From: Myripristis murdjan
Taxonomy: Eukaryota > Chordata > Actinopteri > Holocentriformes > Holocentridae
Length of the DNA stretch: 64,000 bases
Assembly (NCBI RefSeq): GCF_902150065.1
Contig: NC_043981.1
Span: 11,916,501-11,980,500 of the forward strand
Direction: 5' to 3'
Shown here: positions 23,101 through 43,012 of the stretch, one piece after another
Layout of the letters: every line of letters starts with the position of its first letter
Numbering within the stretch: position 1 is the first letter of the stretch
Notes under the pieces: generated by a model
Databases searched by the model: none
What the model saw: only the letters and a program-made list of their open reading frames with translations
What the model was told of the DNA's origin: nothing
Translations under genes and position numbers: made by a program

Positions 23101-26100
23101 CCCTCCTGTTTTCATTTGAGTTTTACTGCTTTGAAATGGAGAGTTTTCACTTTTTGCCTGCACGCCTCCTTTTGAATTCCCAAACAGTTCAAGGCCAGCT
23201 CTGTGCGCTCCACTAATCCACAGTGACGTCTCTCCCTCGCACGTTTTTTGAAATGTTTCACTCTGATGCATATTCATACAGGCGCGTAGTTCGAGCCAAG
23301 CAATCTGATTGATCAAAGACACGTTCCAAACGGGGCTGATAATTCCCAGAATGCACAGGCTGCCAGCTGCAGCAAACAAGAGGCGAGGACGTCGTGTTGT
23401 TTGTCTTTCTCCTGGTTTTGATTCTCACGTGCGTGCGCCGCACTTTGAAGGAAACTTTATCAGACGATTCGCTCGAGGACCTGCTTTCTGGTGATTGTGG
23501 GGGATGACGTGATGCGTCAGGTATGAGCCGCAGCTGGAACCAAACACGCCGACGGTACAGGCCGGTTTCCCTGGGCTTCACGCTGAAGTCTTTGAAAAGT
23601 TCACGGTGTTAATTTTCTGTTGAAGGAAGTGCAGATCAGCTCAGGAATGTGACTGTTGCGCCTCAGTGATGGAAAAAGCAATATCCTAAACCCTTTTTGA
23701 CATGATTTATTTAAGCTGCTGAACCCAGTTCCCCTCATTCATATCCCCCCAATAAATAAAGAAATAAATAAATAAAGCCACTTTGGCCTATGAAGACACA
23801 TTTTTTACAGTCTTGTCTGAAAAGTAAAATAATAATAAAAATATTAATTTAATTTAATTAACAAGAAAGTTTAAAAAGAATCTTATGAGAAAAAAATAAG
23901 AATGTCAAGAAAAGTACAAAACAAATGGGACAAATAAATACAATTAAATATGAGCCAATTTTTTTGTAAAAAAAAAAAAAAAAAGTGAAAAATTATGTCT
24001 AGGGAAAAAAATAATTTTGAAAAGAAATAAAGGGAATTTCACTCAGGTTTCAAAGGGAAAATGGAAAAATACTCTCATAACTATTACCCCAAGTCATGCA
24101 TTTACAGTTTTACTACAGTTTCTAAGTATAGAGTATTATTATCCGTAAAAACTTAAATATAAAAAGTGCCACTCAGTCTGCTGCATGTGGGTTTAACTCG
24201 AATAATATATATAATTATGTCACTTCATCATATGTTTTGCATGTAAAAGCTTTTTTTCCGCAGTATAACTCGTAAGTCCAGGCAGTCAGAGAGATGTAGA
24301 GCAGTAAAAAGTGCAGTATTTCCCAATGACGTATGGCTGAGTTGAAGTATAAACTGCACCTAAAACTCTGGAAAGTAACTCTACCCAGTCTACTTTCCAC
24401 CCCTGCTGTTCCTAAATTCATATCTACATATATATCTGTGTTTAAAATGTCCCACCGAGGCACTGCGCTGCTTGAGGTGTGAAGAAGAATTGGTTCAAAA
24501 GTTCAAAATTTGCCAGCCGACAACACAAGGATGCTCTGTAAATCCCCGCGGGGACAGTTTTTGTGCCGAGCAGTTGCAACTTCTGCTCATTGGATATGGA
24601 GGGCGAGGTGGTTTGATATGCAACAACAACACACACACACACACACACACACCCCAGAGATGCGAGTTCCCCCTGTGTCTTTGTAGTTATATATAGAGTT
24701 TCTCCCGCAAGGCTGTCAGATTGCATTTGTCTGTGTGGCGCTTCCCCGGTTCACACTTCACACCCTCTAGACTCCGGTTTTCCAAACGCGCGGGCCATGG
24801 GAGACGCTCGTCCCGCTGAGGTCAGCTGCTCCTGTGCCTGTGTGTGTGTTTGTATGTGTGTGTGTTGCATGCTGCAGTGCCTTTGGGCGAAATGTCAAGG
24901 TGGGAAAGTCTCCAGTATATGAACATTTATGAGCAAGCGCTTTACTTTATCCTTAATCCACTTAGAAATTGGTCACATTACTTAGAATTGTACTTGGAAA
25001 CAATAATGAGCAGTGGAGATACATTCATACGTGGCGAATTCTTCACAGGGGGGCCAAGTTATGGCCGCCAAAGACTTTTTAGCCTTTGTTTTAACTTGTT
25101 AAAGCGCCACGTGGGTGGAGGTCACCGCATCAGCACAGCCCATGTTGTGTCAGGTGAGGTTTCAGTGAAATTTACCTTCAAACGCTTTTCTTAACGAGTC
25201 ACTTTGTCTCATGCGGACTCTTAAAATCTTGTTTTTCTTCAGTTAAGTGAAAAAGCTGCTTGATCCCACTTCGGCTTCCAGTGCAGTTTCGGGAATTCGC
25301 CTGGGAACAGAGAGATAAAAGTGTTGACACGAAGGCGGAATAGTGCACGATGATCCCATTATGATCAAGCCTCGTGATTCAAGAAAATTCTGGAAACGAG
25401 TTGATGAGCACTGGAGACAAGTCAGATTACCTCAACGCAGATTTTTTTCCACTGCTGCAGTGAGACGCTGGATGTGAGGCTAAATGGCTTGTGACGATTT
25501 TTTTTTTTTTTTTTTTTTTTGCACTGTGGTCTTGCTCAAGGACACTTCAACAGGGTGGATATTTGTCTCTTTCCTAGCAACAGCTGCCGTCCCAGATACC
25601 CCGGCTCCTCTTTTTGCCAGCTCCTTTCCACGCCTCGCCTCCTGTCTCTGCTGAGCCGAGTGGCAGCAGGCTACCAATTTGTAGATAAGAGCTCATTTCT
25701 CAGTTGCACCAGCAGATCAATAAGTCAGACTCACAAGGCACTTAGGAATGACTGATAGCCGGGCTATTACCGCAGGTGATATGTGCCAAGATCTATGGAC
25801 TTGCTCCATTACCTGTCGCGAGAATATATTTCCTCTCTGACTGACATCCTTTAGTTATTTCATAAGAGAAAACATGAAGGGTGACACAGTGAAATGAAAT
25901 ATCTGGCGTCCAGCAAAACATGAGACATGCATGATGCCACATGAACGGAAAAGTCATTATGAATAGAAAAGACTCTCTGAAGGCCTTTGCTGACAAAAAT
26001 AGACACATTTGAGAATGTGATTTTTTTTTTTTTTTTTTTTTGGAGACGTGACATATTTTGACGAGCTGACCTCGTTTGCCTCTTGATTTCCAGTCTAACA

Positions 26101-27792
26101 AGTTTCATAACATTTATTTTCCCTGGGTTATTATTTGATATAATGTAGCGTACCCAGTTTTCCTTCGGGGGTCAATAAAAGTGTTTCTGATTCTGATTCT
26201 GAGTCTAAAATGCAAGAAGAATATGCATATGTAATAAATATAATGGAGAAAACACTTATTTCCAAGGCATGTGGGCAGCGTTCATGCCCTCCCCTTGTCA
26301 GAGGACCGCATTAGCTTTATTCAATTATTCAATAACCTATTCCATTACTCGCCCCAGTCTGGTTTGTGTGTATTGATGCCTCGCGGGGAAGAGCATTGGA
26401 TTTGTCAGCTGCATGTTGGGAGAAGAAAGCTTTTGATCCGTTAAGGCACGCTCAGTGCATGATCGCAAGATATGAAGGGAGGAGCGAGCCAATTTAAACA
26501 AGCATTGGAAAGCATTAAGTGTCGGGCTTTGCATGCCATTAGACGGTATGGCATGAGACGACGCTGGAAACGGCTGCCACGAGATGCTATATCCAGAAAT
26601 GCAGCCCAACGTGGCATTCGATGAAGATGGTTATTTTTTTATTTTTTTTTATTTTTTTAAGGCAGCTGATGAGCGCTGTGCCGTGGATAAACGTGAGTGT
26701 GTGTGGCCGCCCGCTGAGATCGGACACCCGGGGACGGCTGGTGGCCTCCTGGGTAGCCGTTTTCTGCCTTGTGCATTGTTCAAAATGCTCATTGTTGCAG
26801 CACCTAACAAATATGTAGGCCAGCGCTGCACACACACACACACACACACTCACATTGTCGGTTTAGTGTTGCATAGACACACAGCATTTTCTCTTTGTCC
26901 TCTCCCTCCCTCGTCTCCCTCAGGTATCCGCAAGTTCCTGTAGCCTTGGTATGAAATAAAGTGGACCCACAGGGAGATAAATTTCACATTTCACATGTAC
27001 AAAAATGTTTACTCCACTTCTCTCTCTCTCTCTCTCTGTTCTTTTTCCACATCCTCATTGCTCCCCTATCTCTCCCTCCCTCCCTCTCTCTCTCTCTCTC
27101 AACTCTCTCTCGCAATTTCAATTTATAGCTGCTTAATTGGCACCTATGCATTATATTAATCATCTCATGAAAAGAAGACATCAGATATAATATAAACAAT
27201 ACAAAAATGTGGCCGGTAAATCACATACTGAGAATTGTAAGAGATAAGGGAAATACGGGAAATAAAACAAAGCAATTAGGTCGACACAAGCTGGTGGTAC
27301 AGTAGTTAAGTTAATATTTAATCTGGGAGATTATTGGTTTTTAAATTATGTAAGGTAAACGCACATCTCGCTGCAAGGTGTGTTGATTTAGATTGCACTC
27401 CTTTTAATTATTAGGAGGTTTGGTGAACTGCTAGGTGGATGTTTTCTAATTTATTTGAAAATTGGACAATAGAAAAAGGAAATGCATTTGATTGTCAGTG
27501 GCTAAATGGCATTATTTGATCACTAATTCTGCATTTTGTGTCTCTGGTTCCCAGGTACCAGCAGGTGCCGGTGGTGCTGGTGGGGAACAAGGTGGACCTG
27601 GAGGGCGAGCGGGAGGTGTCCCCCAGCGAGGGCCAGGCGCTGGCCGAGGACTGGGGCTGCCCCTTCATGGAGACGTCGGCCAAGAGCAAGACCATGGTGG
27701 ACGAGCTGTTCACCGAGATCGTCCGGCAGATGGACTTCTGCCCTCTGCCGGACCGGAGCGACACCTGCTGCTCCGCCTGCAGCCTGCAGTAG
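16824..27792 (+). CDS. rap2a: rap2a, Ras-related GTPase Rap-2a
   Basis: Small GTPase of the Rap branch, acting at membranes and recycling endosomes with effectors such as TNIK and MINK. Two exons, 16824-17137 and 27555-27792, joined in phase 2 (AG|G = Arg), encode 183 aa, the same as human RAP2A. Visible motifs: P-loop GSGGVGKS (10-17), switch [17 protein letters not shown] with the Rap2-type Phe39, DTAGTEQF (57-64), NKVD (116-119) and SAK (145-147). The tail CCSACSLQ has a CaaX box for prenylation and two upstream Cys for palmitoylation. CCSAC plus a final Gln and the two-exon structure fit rap2a better than intronless rap2b. The start is the family [10 protein letters not shown]. The paralogue suffix (rap2aa/ab) cannot be told. 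Exon 2 is markedly GC-rich. Confidence 0.96.
18616..18676. repeat. retroelement-tail fragment ('TTTATTTATAGAGCGCGTTT')
   Basis: CAAGTTTATTTATAGAGCGC, then CACAAAGTGCCTCACAG, follows the 'tttatatagcacattt ... caaagtgctttaca' pattern widespread in fish genomes. Only this short piece is recognisable. Confidence 0.4.
20709..20775. repeat. retroelement-tail fragment, same pattern as 18616
   Basis: CATTTATATGGCACATTACA followed by CAATGTGTTTTACATTTA repeats the pattern seen at 18616-18676, so the two are probably copies of one old dispersed family. Confidence 0.4.
26134..26205 (+). repeat. LINE 3' tail fragment
   Basis: CCTTCGGGGGTCAATAAAAG followed by the repeating tail TTCTGATTCTGATTCTGAG is the usual 3' end of fish non-LTR elements: a hairpin near the end, then a short tandem repeat. 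No reverse-transcriptase sequence is attached. Confidence 0.55.
27555..27792 (+). CDS. rap2a: rap2a exon 2 (coding part)
   Basis: The acceptor is GTTCCCAG. It reads from [15 protein letters not shown] to CCSACSLQ and TAG at 27790-27792. It carries the NKxD and SAK guanine-binding motifs and the lipidation tail. Confidence 0.97.
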
Positions 27793-28121
27793 CAGACGGG
27801 CTCGCCGCCATGTGGACGGGACGGACGGACGGCGGGACGAGACGGCGGATCTTTAGGGGTTAGAAACCACGATGCAAGCGATGAATCTAGATAGGATTTT
27901 AAAGGACGAAATTCACCATAAAACACTTAAACCACTTTTATCTGGACCCATTCTGTTGTTCGGCGGTGTCGTCTTCTGGAAAATGTCAAAGCGTCAGCGT
28001 CAGGGGTCGAAGTTTGGTGTCGGGCCCTCACAATCAAAGAGCAAGGGCTTCTTTCTAGAGCCGCCGTTTTGCACGGACGTTCAAAGATCACACAGAGGAG
28101 GAAGAGCTGGCAACACTCGCC

Positions 28122-28153
<32 letters not shown>

Positions 28154-29610
28154 CTATGCCACCACTGTCACTGTTGTCGGTGCTGCCAACTCTTGCCCAA
28201 GGAGCGTAGCTGTTTGCTGCTCGAAAAGTTTCTAGAAGTCGCCAGATGATGTCATTTGCTAATTTGCATATCAATATACTTGCTGCGGCTCCTGCTCTCA
28301 GCGCAGGGAGGGGCTCCACTGTGTACGGGGGAGCATTATGACGGTCACACCGCTTCGGATTAGACAATAGCGCGGGTTAAAAACATCAGCCGTCCTGATG
28401 AATGACCAGCTGCTACGGGAGGCAGCACATGGCCAGAAAATGTAGCTACATTTATTTGTCACCGGGCGCTTTTGAGAAATAAAGTTGCCAGAGAGGCTGA
28501 GAAAAAGTTCAATCACCAAGTTGGCAAGAGTGGCTGTTGCTCTCTCTCTCTCTTTCTCTCTCTCCGCCGGAGTCAAAAGGCATTCTGGGAAAAAGTAGCA
28601 GAAGCAGAAATAGACAAGACAGGTTGAGGGAAAGTGGGTAAACACAAAGTAAATTGCAGCACTTTATCACAAAGCAACTCCTGGAATGCGTTGGACGTCA
28701 CAGATTGATGATGTATAAAAGTGTATATGAGAGTGGATTTTACCTTTAAGGGGAAAACAGCAGTGCACCGCCCCACCTCCCACCACCATCCTTCATCCAT
28801 CCTTACATTTTCTTGGATTTCCCAAAGGCAACATAGTGCCAAAACCGTCTTAAATAATAAAAAAAAGAAAAAAAGAAAAAAAAAAGCCATCGACGAAGAG
28901 TGCTAGATGCGTTAGGCGTTCCAAACGAGGATTGCAGTAAACTTACAGTGTACTCAGTGATTTTATTAGTCATGTGTGCTTTTTGCTCTTGTTTTTTGCA
29001 CTCCGGGGGCCATTTTTGACAGTGCAACTTGTGCCAGGCAAGACCAATCGAACACAGAGAGCGTCTGCAAGGATGTCAAATCAGATCAGACGGTGGACTG
29101 AGGGTGACCCCCACCGTGCAGGGGTCATGATGAAAGTCACACGTCTGGTTTACACTGGGCCTACATACAAATGAATGAATATATGAATGAATGAATGTTT
29201 TAAAAAGGAAAAAAAAGAGGACTGCAGCATTAGTGAGGGAGGGGAGGGGGTCCATTTGAAAGTTTGAATCGCTCACCGTTGGACGACGTGTGCATGTTTT
29301 GACGAACCAAACTCACCCAAAGAGACTGAATCAAGCCGCCATCAGTCGGTCATGAACGTGCACCGCGCACCGTCCTCACGCCACCAATCCAAAACACCAG
29401 ACAGAAAAATCAAATGCCTTCTTTTCAACATGTTAACATCAGGCTTGAGAACTTCCTATGTGTAGCTCATCTGTGTCAAACCACAAGATATGTTAGTGGT
29501 CCAACAGAAACACTTATTTTCAACAACAACAACAACAAAAAAAATCAATAAATCTTGATTGCACCAATGTGTCTGCTCATTTATTGTTGAATGAATTTGA
29601 ATAAACGATT
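27793..29610 (+). other. probable rap2a 3'UTR
   Basis: No coding exon seen after the stop. Candidate poly(A) signals AATAAA lie at 28478-28483, 29547-29552 and 29600-29605. Human RAP2A has a long 3'UTR, so the later sites are plausible. CT runs occur at 28119-28146 and 28540-28564. Confidence 0.45.
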
Positions 29611-31454
29611 TAACACAAATGAGAGTGAGTTTTTCGAGATCCTCTGTTTTCTTTTGGATGGAATAACCAAAATTTTGTCAATCACAGATGTACCTACAAT
29701 TGTTTAAATTTTGCTTGTTGTAATTTATGCCATTAATCATGTTATAAGGGGTTGTTGTTATTTATCAAATGTTGCCTCTCTCCTGGGAATGCAGCTTTTT
29801 GATTTCCTCCATGTTGCACAAATCAGACATCGGTGCAAATGTAAGCCACGTCTGCTGCTTTTAGAGCATGCGAAGCTTTCCTCAGCTTTGCCGTTCACTG
29901 GTTTGAATATTTCCCCCTCCATCTCGCCTCTCGCTGCCAGTTGGCCACCTTGAAAACAACGCGCCACGTGAAGCCAAGCACTTTGTATTTATTTTGTTTT
30001 TCCCCTTCCAGCCGGATGAAGTAGAAAAAGCAACTGCACGGCGACAGAATAAGAGAGTGTGGCCTAAAATAATTCATACCAGGGAGCAGATATGTGCCAT
30101 ATAACACTGGTAAACGCTAGTCATGATTTATTATAACCCGTTAAGATGCCAGATGGGTGGAGGTTGAGCAAATTGGACACACACTGAGCGCCGGGAAAGT
30201 CTTCAGATGCTTGATCAGTTGGCTTTTCCATAATTGAGAAAGTCCTTGACACTTTCTCGATCGTCTTCATGTGACAAGCCTCATCTATCTGATTCTCCAA
30301 GCAGGTTCAAACAAATACCAAGAATAGAAGACAGGGCAAAGCTGATATCAGTGATCAGTAGTAAGTTGGACTCCATTTTGGCTCTAACTGGTGCTGAAAA
30401 CCAACATAGGGAAAAGAAAAACCTGTTGGTGTATATAAAACTGGTGTATTTCTTATTTTGCATCGTGGCCTCTGCTGTAAAACACCCACAGGAAGCAACC
30501 CTGCAACAAATCACTGTTCAACTAAAGGATTTATATTTTGCCCTCCAGATAAAGTTTATAAGATCTTCACTCATTGTGGAAGTAGCTGGTGAGCTCTGTT
30601 AGTTAGCAGTAATCTGGCTCCATCTCGGCCCATGTCTGGATGATTTATGATGTTTGGGTCCTGCCGCTGCGTTCCCTGGCCCAGCAGTCTGCCGCTGCCA
30701 TTAGTGCCAACACTTACTGCTGATTCCAGCTCTGGAAATCAAACCAGCATTTGTCAAATTGTGAGTGCTATTAGGGTCCATTAGCAGATGATATTGGGAA
30801 TATGTAAGACTTTCACGCCAAGATCATAACTTTGGATTCTATTCAATCTGTGTAAAGGACAATAATCTTTCATCCCTTATGAAGAGGAACTTTAGTAATC
30901 CTGTCATAAATATTTCTAAGGTTACTCCACAAGCTCACACCATAACTACACTTTATGAATTTTAAAGGCATATTAGACTGAGTATGACCCATAAAGTATA
31001 CCATGTCCACTATAGTAGGCTACCTCAGGAACATTTAAGTCTGCATATGAGTATTACAGTGTTGTTGTTGTTTTTTCTTGTGGAGGGAATCAACCTCTTT
31101 GCACTTTATTGACATTTTTTGACTTTAATATTTTTTTAATTCATTCATTTATTGATTCATTTATTTATCTATCAACATGAAAATCAATATTTCTTCAATT
31201 TCTCTTCAACGGGCCTCACTGGAGTGAACAGCAACAGCGACACCTGCTGTCTCGTACGGGAACTGCAGCTTAGCGTCGTTCACGCACGGAACTCTTGAGC
31301 TCTCCTTCAGTTCCGCTCCGGACCCAAACACAAGTCGTACAAGAAGCAGGCATGGCGTCCTTCACCTGTGTTCTGTAACAGACATTTACCCCTGTCCTCT
31401 GTTATAGCTCTTTTCTCTTTTATTTGAATGTAGTGGCGGAGGTCTCTCTTCACA
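29611..31454. other. intergenic rap2a-mrpl39 and mrpl39 5' region
   Basis: No gene recognised. A short match to the 'GATGGGTGGG' MITE core (CCAGATGGGTGGAGGTTGAG) is at 30149-30168. The segment from about 31210 to 31454 is more GC-balanced and should hold the mrpl39 promoter and 5'UTR; it includes TTCCGCTCCGGA at 31311-31322, possibly an ETS-type site. Confidence 0.5.
31352..31378 (+). CDS. short upstream ORF before mrpl39
   Basis: ATG GCG TCC and on to CTG TAA: eight codons (MASFTCVL) about 75 bases before the mrpl39 start. It matters only if transcription starts upstream of it, which cannot be seen here. If transcribed it could lower initiation at the main start. Confidence 0.3.
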   Translation: MASFTCVL

Positions 31455-38521
<7,067 letters not shown>

Positions 38522-38588
38522 TGACCTATGTACAACCCCACACACACATGCACACACTTTACCATGTACCCGACTGTAATATTTGTTC

Positions 38589-38594
38589 AATAAA
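38589..38594 (+). terminator. poly(A) signal of mrpl39
   Basis: AATAAA 68 bases after the mrpl39 stop, followed by TGTGTAAAA. A short 3'UTR is usual for mitochondrial ribosomal protein genes. Confidence 0.75.
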
Positions 38595-38599
38595 TGTGT

Positions 38600-38916
38600 A
38601 AAAAGCCGTCACAAATCATTTCCCATCATCTCTTTCTTGTGTAAATTGTCGACAGGTGAAGGGAAATGTTTTCTTTTCCTCTGTCGGTGTCTGTGCACAA
38701 AACATCAGCTTCTGGTGTCGCCGTGTGTCTGTAGAAAAATGTTAACACTCCCATGGGGGGCCTTTGCTTTGGCTTATAGCTGTTCAGCTGGTAGTGTGTG
38801 TGTGAGAGTGTGTGTGTCGACGGGAATGTGAGAGAGTGAAAATGGCAGCACATCCATGCTTGTGTGCTTGTGTGTATACAGTGCAGTCAGCAGTTTGCTT
38901 AAAGAGAAAAGTGGAA

Positions 38917-38952
<36 letters not shown>

Positions 38953-41900
38953 CGTGCTGGCTGCCTGTCAGGCATCAGTGCAGCTGTTGCGTCTGTCACT
39001 CTGACAGGTGGCTCCAAATCCTGAGAGTGTGTTGGGAGACATGTGTGAGAAAGTGTGAGGACTCAAAAACACTCACGAGGTAATTTTCCACTTTTTTCCC
39101 CCCCAGGATTCCAGAGATTTCGATACCAGCAGCGTTTCCCACACTTAGGCTGTACCTGGCAGCGCGCCCACGTATATTTGGACCCATTTTGACAATTGTT
39201 TGCATTTTATTCAGAGAGAGGGGAAAAAAAAAAACACATTTGCTTATCCGTTCCAAGAAAACAACGCACTTTTCTCCCAATTTGGCTGTGACGTGCGGAC
39301 ATGTTTCAAACAGTCCAATTTGGTCCAATTCCAGCCTAAATCCTTTAGCACTAATCCTTTACCACTTGTTTTTTTTTTTTTTTTATCAAGTGAAAACAAA
39401 GTGGAAGCAAGCAGTTACTCACCCAAACTCTTTGTTTATCCGTCGCAGTCAGACTTCCTCACGTTGTTAAATTGCGGCGAGCAGGTAACCGTTTGTTTTA
39501 GTAACTGCTAACTTCCACTTTGCAGCTTCATAGTTTGACTCAGTTTTCAGCTCTTACTCTTTGAGATGCTTAAAAAAAAAAAAAAAAAAACAATAGTGGC
39601 AACATTTCCTCTTTGCACAGACTCATACAGAGCAGGAAAATTGTAATATGTTACATCCGAGTGATGCACAGGACAGTTTTTGTGCGTATCCAAATTCACC
39701 CACTCGCTTCTTGGAGGGAAAGCGAAGCCAGGCAGCGTATTGTTTGTGGTCGGGTTTCTCTGTTGAACACATGCGACCTGCGCACGGCTGCCGTTTCAAA
39801 ATAGAACCGACACGACACATGAAGGCGCTGACGGATTGAGATGTCAGTCACGTTAATTTATTTGGAATTTAATCCATAACTGGTGTTGATGGTAGATTTG
39901 CACGGCCTGCCTTGTTTTTTTTCATCCCACTGAAATCAAGAAACTATTTTTCGAGAAAGACTTGGCCAGGAAATCAATATAAAGAGACGACTTTGTGATG
40001 AATGCAGTATGAAAACAAATCACTGTAACTGTAATACTGCATTACAGCCTCACTTTGTGGCTCAAGTATTTAGTCGCATTTTATTTGTATTTGTATTTGA
40101 CCTGGCTACCCCCCTGTGACATGATGACACATCACCTATCTTTGTTTCTCACAGTAGTAACAACAGCAGGAAATTACAACTCACTCACGGGAAACAGGAC
40201 AGGACAATATGGCCTAAATAAATAAATAAATAAAAGCTTGATTTTTTTTTTTTTTTTTTTCTTTTCACAGTCTTAGTCTAGTTCAGCCGTGTTACAGACA
40301 ATGGGTAATATTATTCTCAACAGTAATAATAAAAACAGTACAACTAATTTAAAAATGAAGCTAATAAAATATAAATAAGATGCCTATGAGATAAATGAGA
40401 AATTCAGACTATAAAGAAGTGCATGATAAACAGTACAGTTAGTTAAAAAGTAATACAATATTAGCAAGATATTAATGATATGACCAACGGCAAAGAAAAC
40501 TGAGCAGTCCTCTGTCATATCCAGTGGACGTACTGGAGTTAATGTAGATTTTGCAGCCTCCACCCCATGTGGGGGCCACAGGTGCCCCCTGTGTCATTTG
40601 AGCCCCGTCCTGAGAGCAGCTCTGCACGCCCCTGGGCGGACAGAGGACAGACACAGCAAGAGAGAGCAAATTAAAAGTTTTCTCTAGAAGTGAGCCGTAA
40701 GCACTTTAATGTTCCGGTTCTCGATGGCAGTGAACATTTTTGATGTGTTTAGTCACATTTAAAACCCAATCAACAAAAGGCTACAGCGAGAAGACACAGG
40801 GCAGACAAGACAAGTCGACAGGGCGCAGCTGTCTCCTCCATTCAAACAGCCTTCACACCACAGCAACACACACCCAAACGCCGGCCGTGTGCGAGACACA
40901 CCCAGCCACATATGCCTCAGACTCCGAGCCAGACGCACCATCACGCACCAATTGAGATGTTTGAATCTCTGCCCTGGATTCCTCACTGCTGTCGCACTTG
41001 GGCGCAAAACGTGTTCAGGAATGCACAGTGTGTCCGCAAGCTGGTTTCGAGCGATATTAAATTTGAATGGCCGCTAAAACACTCTGGAATGACTAACTCC
41101 ACCAAATGAATTTATGATGTGTCGCTTGTTTCCTCGCTGGATGCTGAAGAGCTTTTTGGATGCGAGGTCAGCGGCGCCTCCACCTCCACGGCTGCCAGAC
41201 AAGTCCCCCCTGAACCCGCCTGAACCTTTCCCTTTAGAACCAATAAAGATGTTGCTCTTCCAGGTAATGAGGCAGGCCGTTGACGCGGGGTGACACATCT
41301 CACCTACACAGTGACGGGTCACACACTTCTCCAGTCAATAGCCATTTCACCGGGGACGCATCGATTGGCTGGACTTGGGTTAATTAAATGGTTGTGGTTC
41401 GTTTCCTCTTCTTCCTCCTCAGCCACTGTTCTCTCTCTTTCACACACACTTCACACCTACTCTTCTCTCACGGGGCTCTTTACTCTGAAAAGTAGCCATT
41501 GCTCAGTTCAAAAATGATATTATACCTGATATTAGAAATTACACCACCATTTCAGCCTAAGCATGAGCAGTTTGACAGCACTTGTCTTGCCTTCACAGAC
41601 TTTAATAAGCTCTTATGAAGTAAAATAAGTCGTGTAGTTGTCTTTTTGCTCTGTAAAATCAATGGAGTAGGAAGATTTCCATCCAAAAGCTCAGTGTGAG
41701 GAGGCAACCACCAGTTATGTGGAAAATTAATAGAGAAATGAGAATGAGATTTAGTTTTTGGACAAAAAAATCAATCTGATATTTAAAGGATATGCTTTCA
41801 GACATTACTATTTTATGAGCTAGAGACTGGAGTGGTAATTTCTTAAACTGCTGTCCAACTCTGGGTTATGGCATATCAAATGCTAAATCATGTGTCACCA

Positions 41901-42399
41901 AAACCTTCATCCTCCAGTCACACACTTGGATGTGCAGAAACAGGGGCATCCTCTTGATTTTCAGCGGCAGCACACTCCACATCCCAGTCGCCTCAAAGCT
42001 TAAATTATCCTCGTCTGCCTCTCTTTATATAAATTCACCTCTTCCCTTGTGATTCTCTGCTTTGTGCTGCTTCATCTGTTTACTTCATGAAAGAGACAGA
42101 GGCCTTTATGATTTCCACACTCACAGTATAAATAGACTAAATTTCTGGGGACAAAGTGGAACAAAGACATTATGGGCGAGATATATCATTATCATCTTCA
42201 TTGCTAGTGTTTATTCTTATTAATTTTGTAGTATTAGTTGTAGGTGAGGAAATTAGTCCTTCACTGATTTAATTTTTTTAAGATTTGGTTTGCAAAAGAG
42301 TTTTCTAAATAATTTCAGGCTTGCTCTGTGCCCTCCATTGTAATTCAGCAAAGTCAGTCAGTTTCAGGGCATGGCTGGTCAGTGCCACACCTCGCCATG
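38600..42399. other. intergenic mrpl39-jam2
   Basis: No gene supported. It holds GT tracts (38920-38950), A and T runs (39370-39385, 39571-39590, 40244-40260) and A/T-rich sequence. A minus-strand open frame at 41074-41322 was considered and set aside. Confidence 0.6.
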
Positions 42400-42885
42400 T
42401 CCACTTTGCTGCCCCCCGCGCTGTGTGATGTTGTTATGTGGCCATTTGGCAGTGCAGTGCGCGTCTTGGACACGGCGCTGCGCTCTCGGCGCTCCGCCAC
42501 GCTGCTCGTCTGAAAGCACCCCGCCCTCCCCTCCATCTCCACCTAACACCGCGCCGAGCGAGCACACAGCAGGAGCAGAGCGGATGAGCAGATCCGTCAC
42601 GGAGATAGTGAGCGAGGCACGCCGTCCCCCCGACGCTCCGACCAGGACCACGGTGCCTCCGAGCGGTCTGTCCCCCTGCGCTGCGCCCCGCTCGTCCGTC
42701 CGTCCGCCTGCCCGCCGCGCCGCGCCGCGCCGGTCGGTTCCTTTTGGAGAGCGGTGTGTTTTTCTCCCTGTAAGCTGGATGAATTATTGGAGAGTTGTGA
42801 ACAAGTGCGAGAAGAAACCTGAGGCTCTGGATCTGCCTCCTCGGTCCTTCCAGGGAAGACGAGACTCAGCTGAGAGTTGTGGATA
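42400..42885 (+). promoter_or_regulatory. CpG-rich promoter and 5'UTR of jam2
   Basis: This stretch is strongly GC- and CpG-rich compared with its surroundings, e.g. GCGCTGCGCTCTCGGCGCTC at 42475-42494 and repeated CGCCGCGC at 42714-42732. It ends just before the jam2 ATG. The transcription start is not determined. Confidence 0.65.
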
Positions 42886-42977
42886 ATGGAGAGGACGTCC
42901 CTTTATCTTCCCATTGTTATTTTATTGATGCAATGTAAGTGGGATATGGAAATAATTCATTCATAAGAATTAACTCT

Positions 42978-43012
<35 letters not shown>

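Larger units (their letters stand above)
17138..27554 (+). other. rap2a intron (10.4 kb)
   Basis: Single large intron. No other gene found on either strand. It contains CA/GT tracts (17228-17246, 18769-18789, 21797-21812, 24631-24651, 26828-26849), long T or A runs (19608-19631, 25499-25520, 26022-26041), CT tracts (27019-27108) and the short retroelement fragments listed separately. Confidence 0.75.

Noticed and set aside
27492-27926. Alternative frames across rap2a exon 2
   Set aside because: GC-rich coding exon gives open shadow frames; only the YQQVPVV frame matches a family and the splice phase.
41074-41322. Minus-strand frame with a glycine-rich, basic peptide between mrpl39 and jam2
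   Set aside because: Looks mildly coding, but no flanking splice pair fits and no family is recognised; kept out for lack of support.
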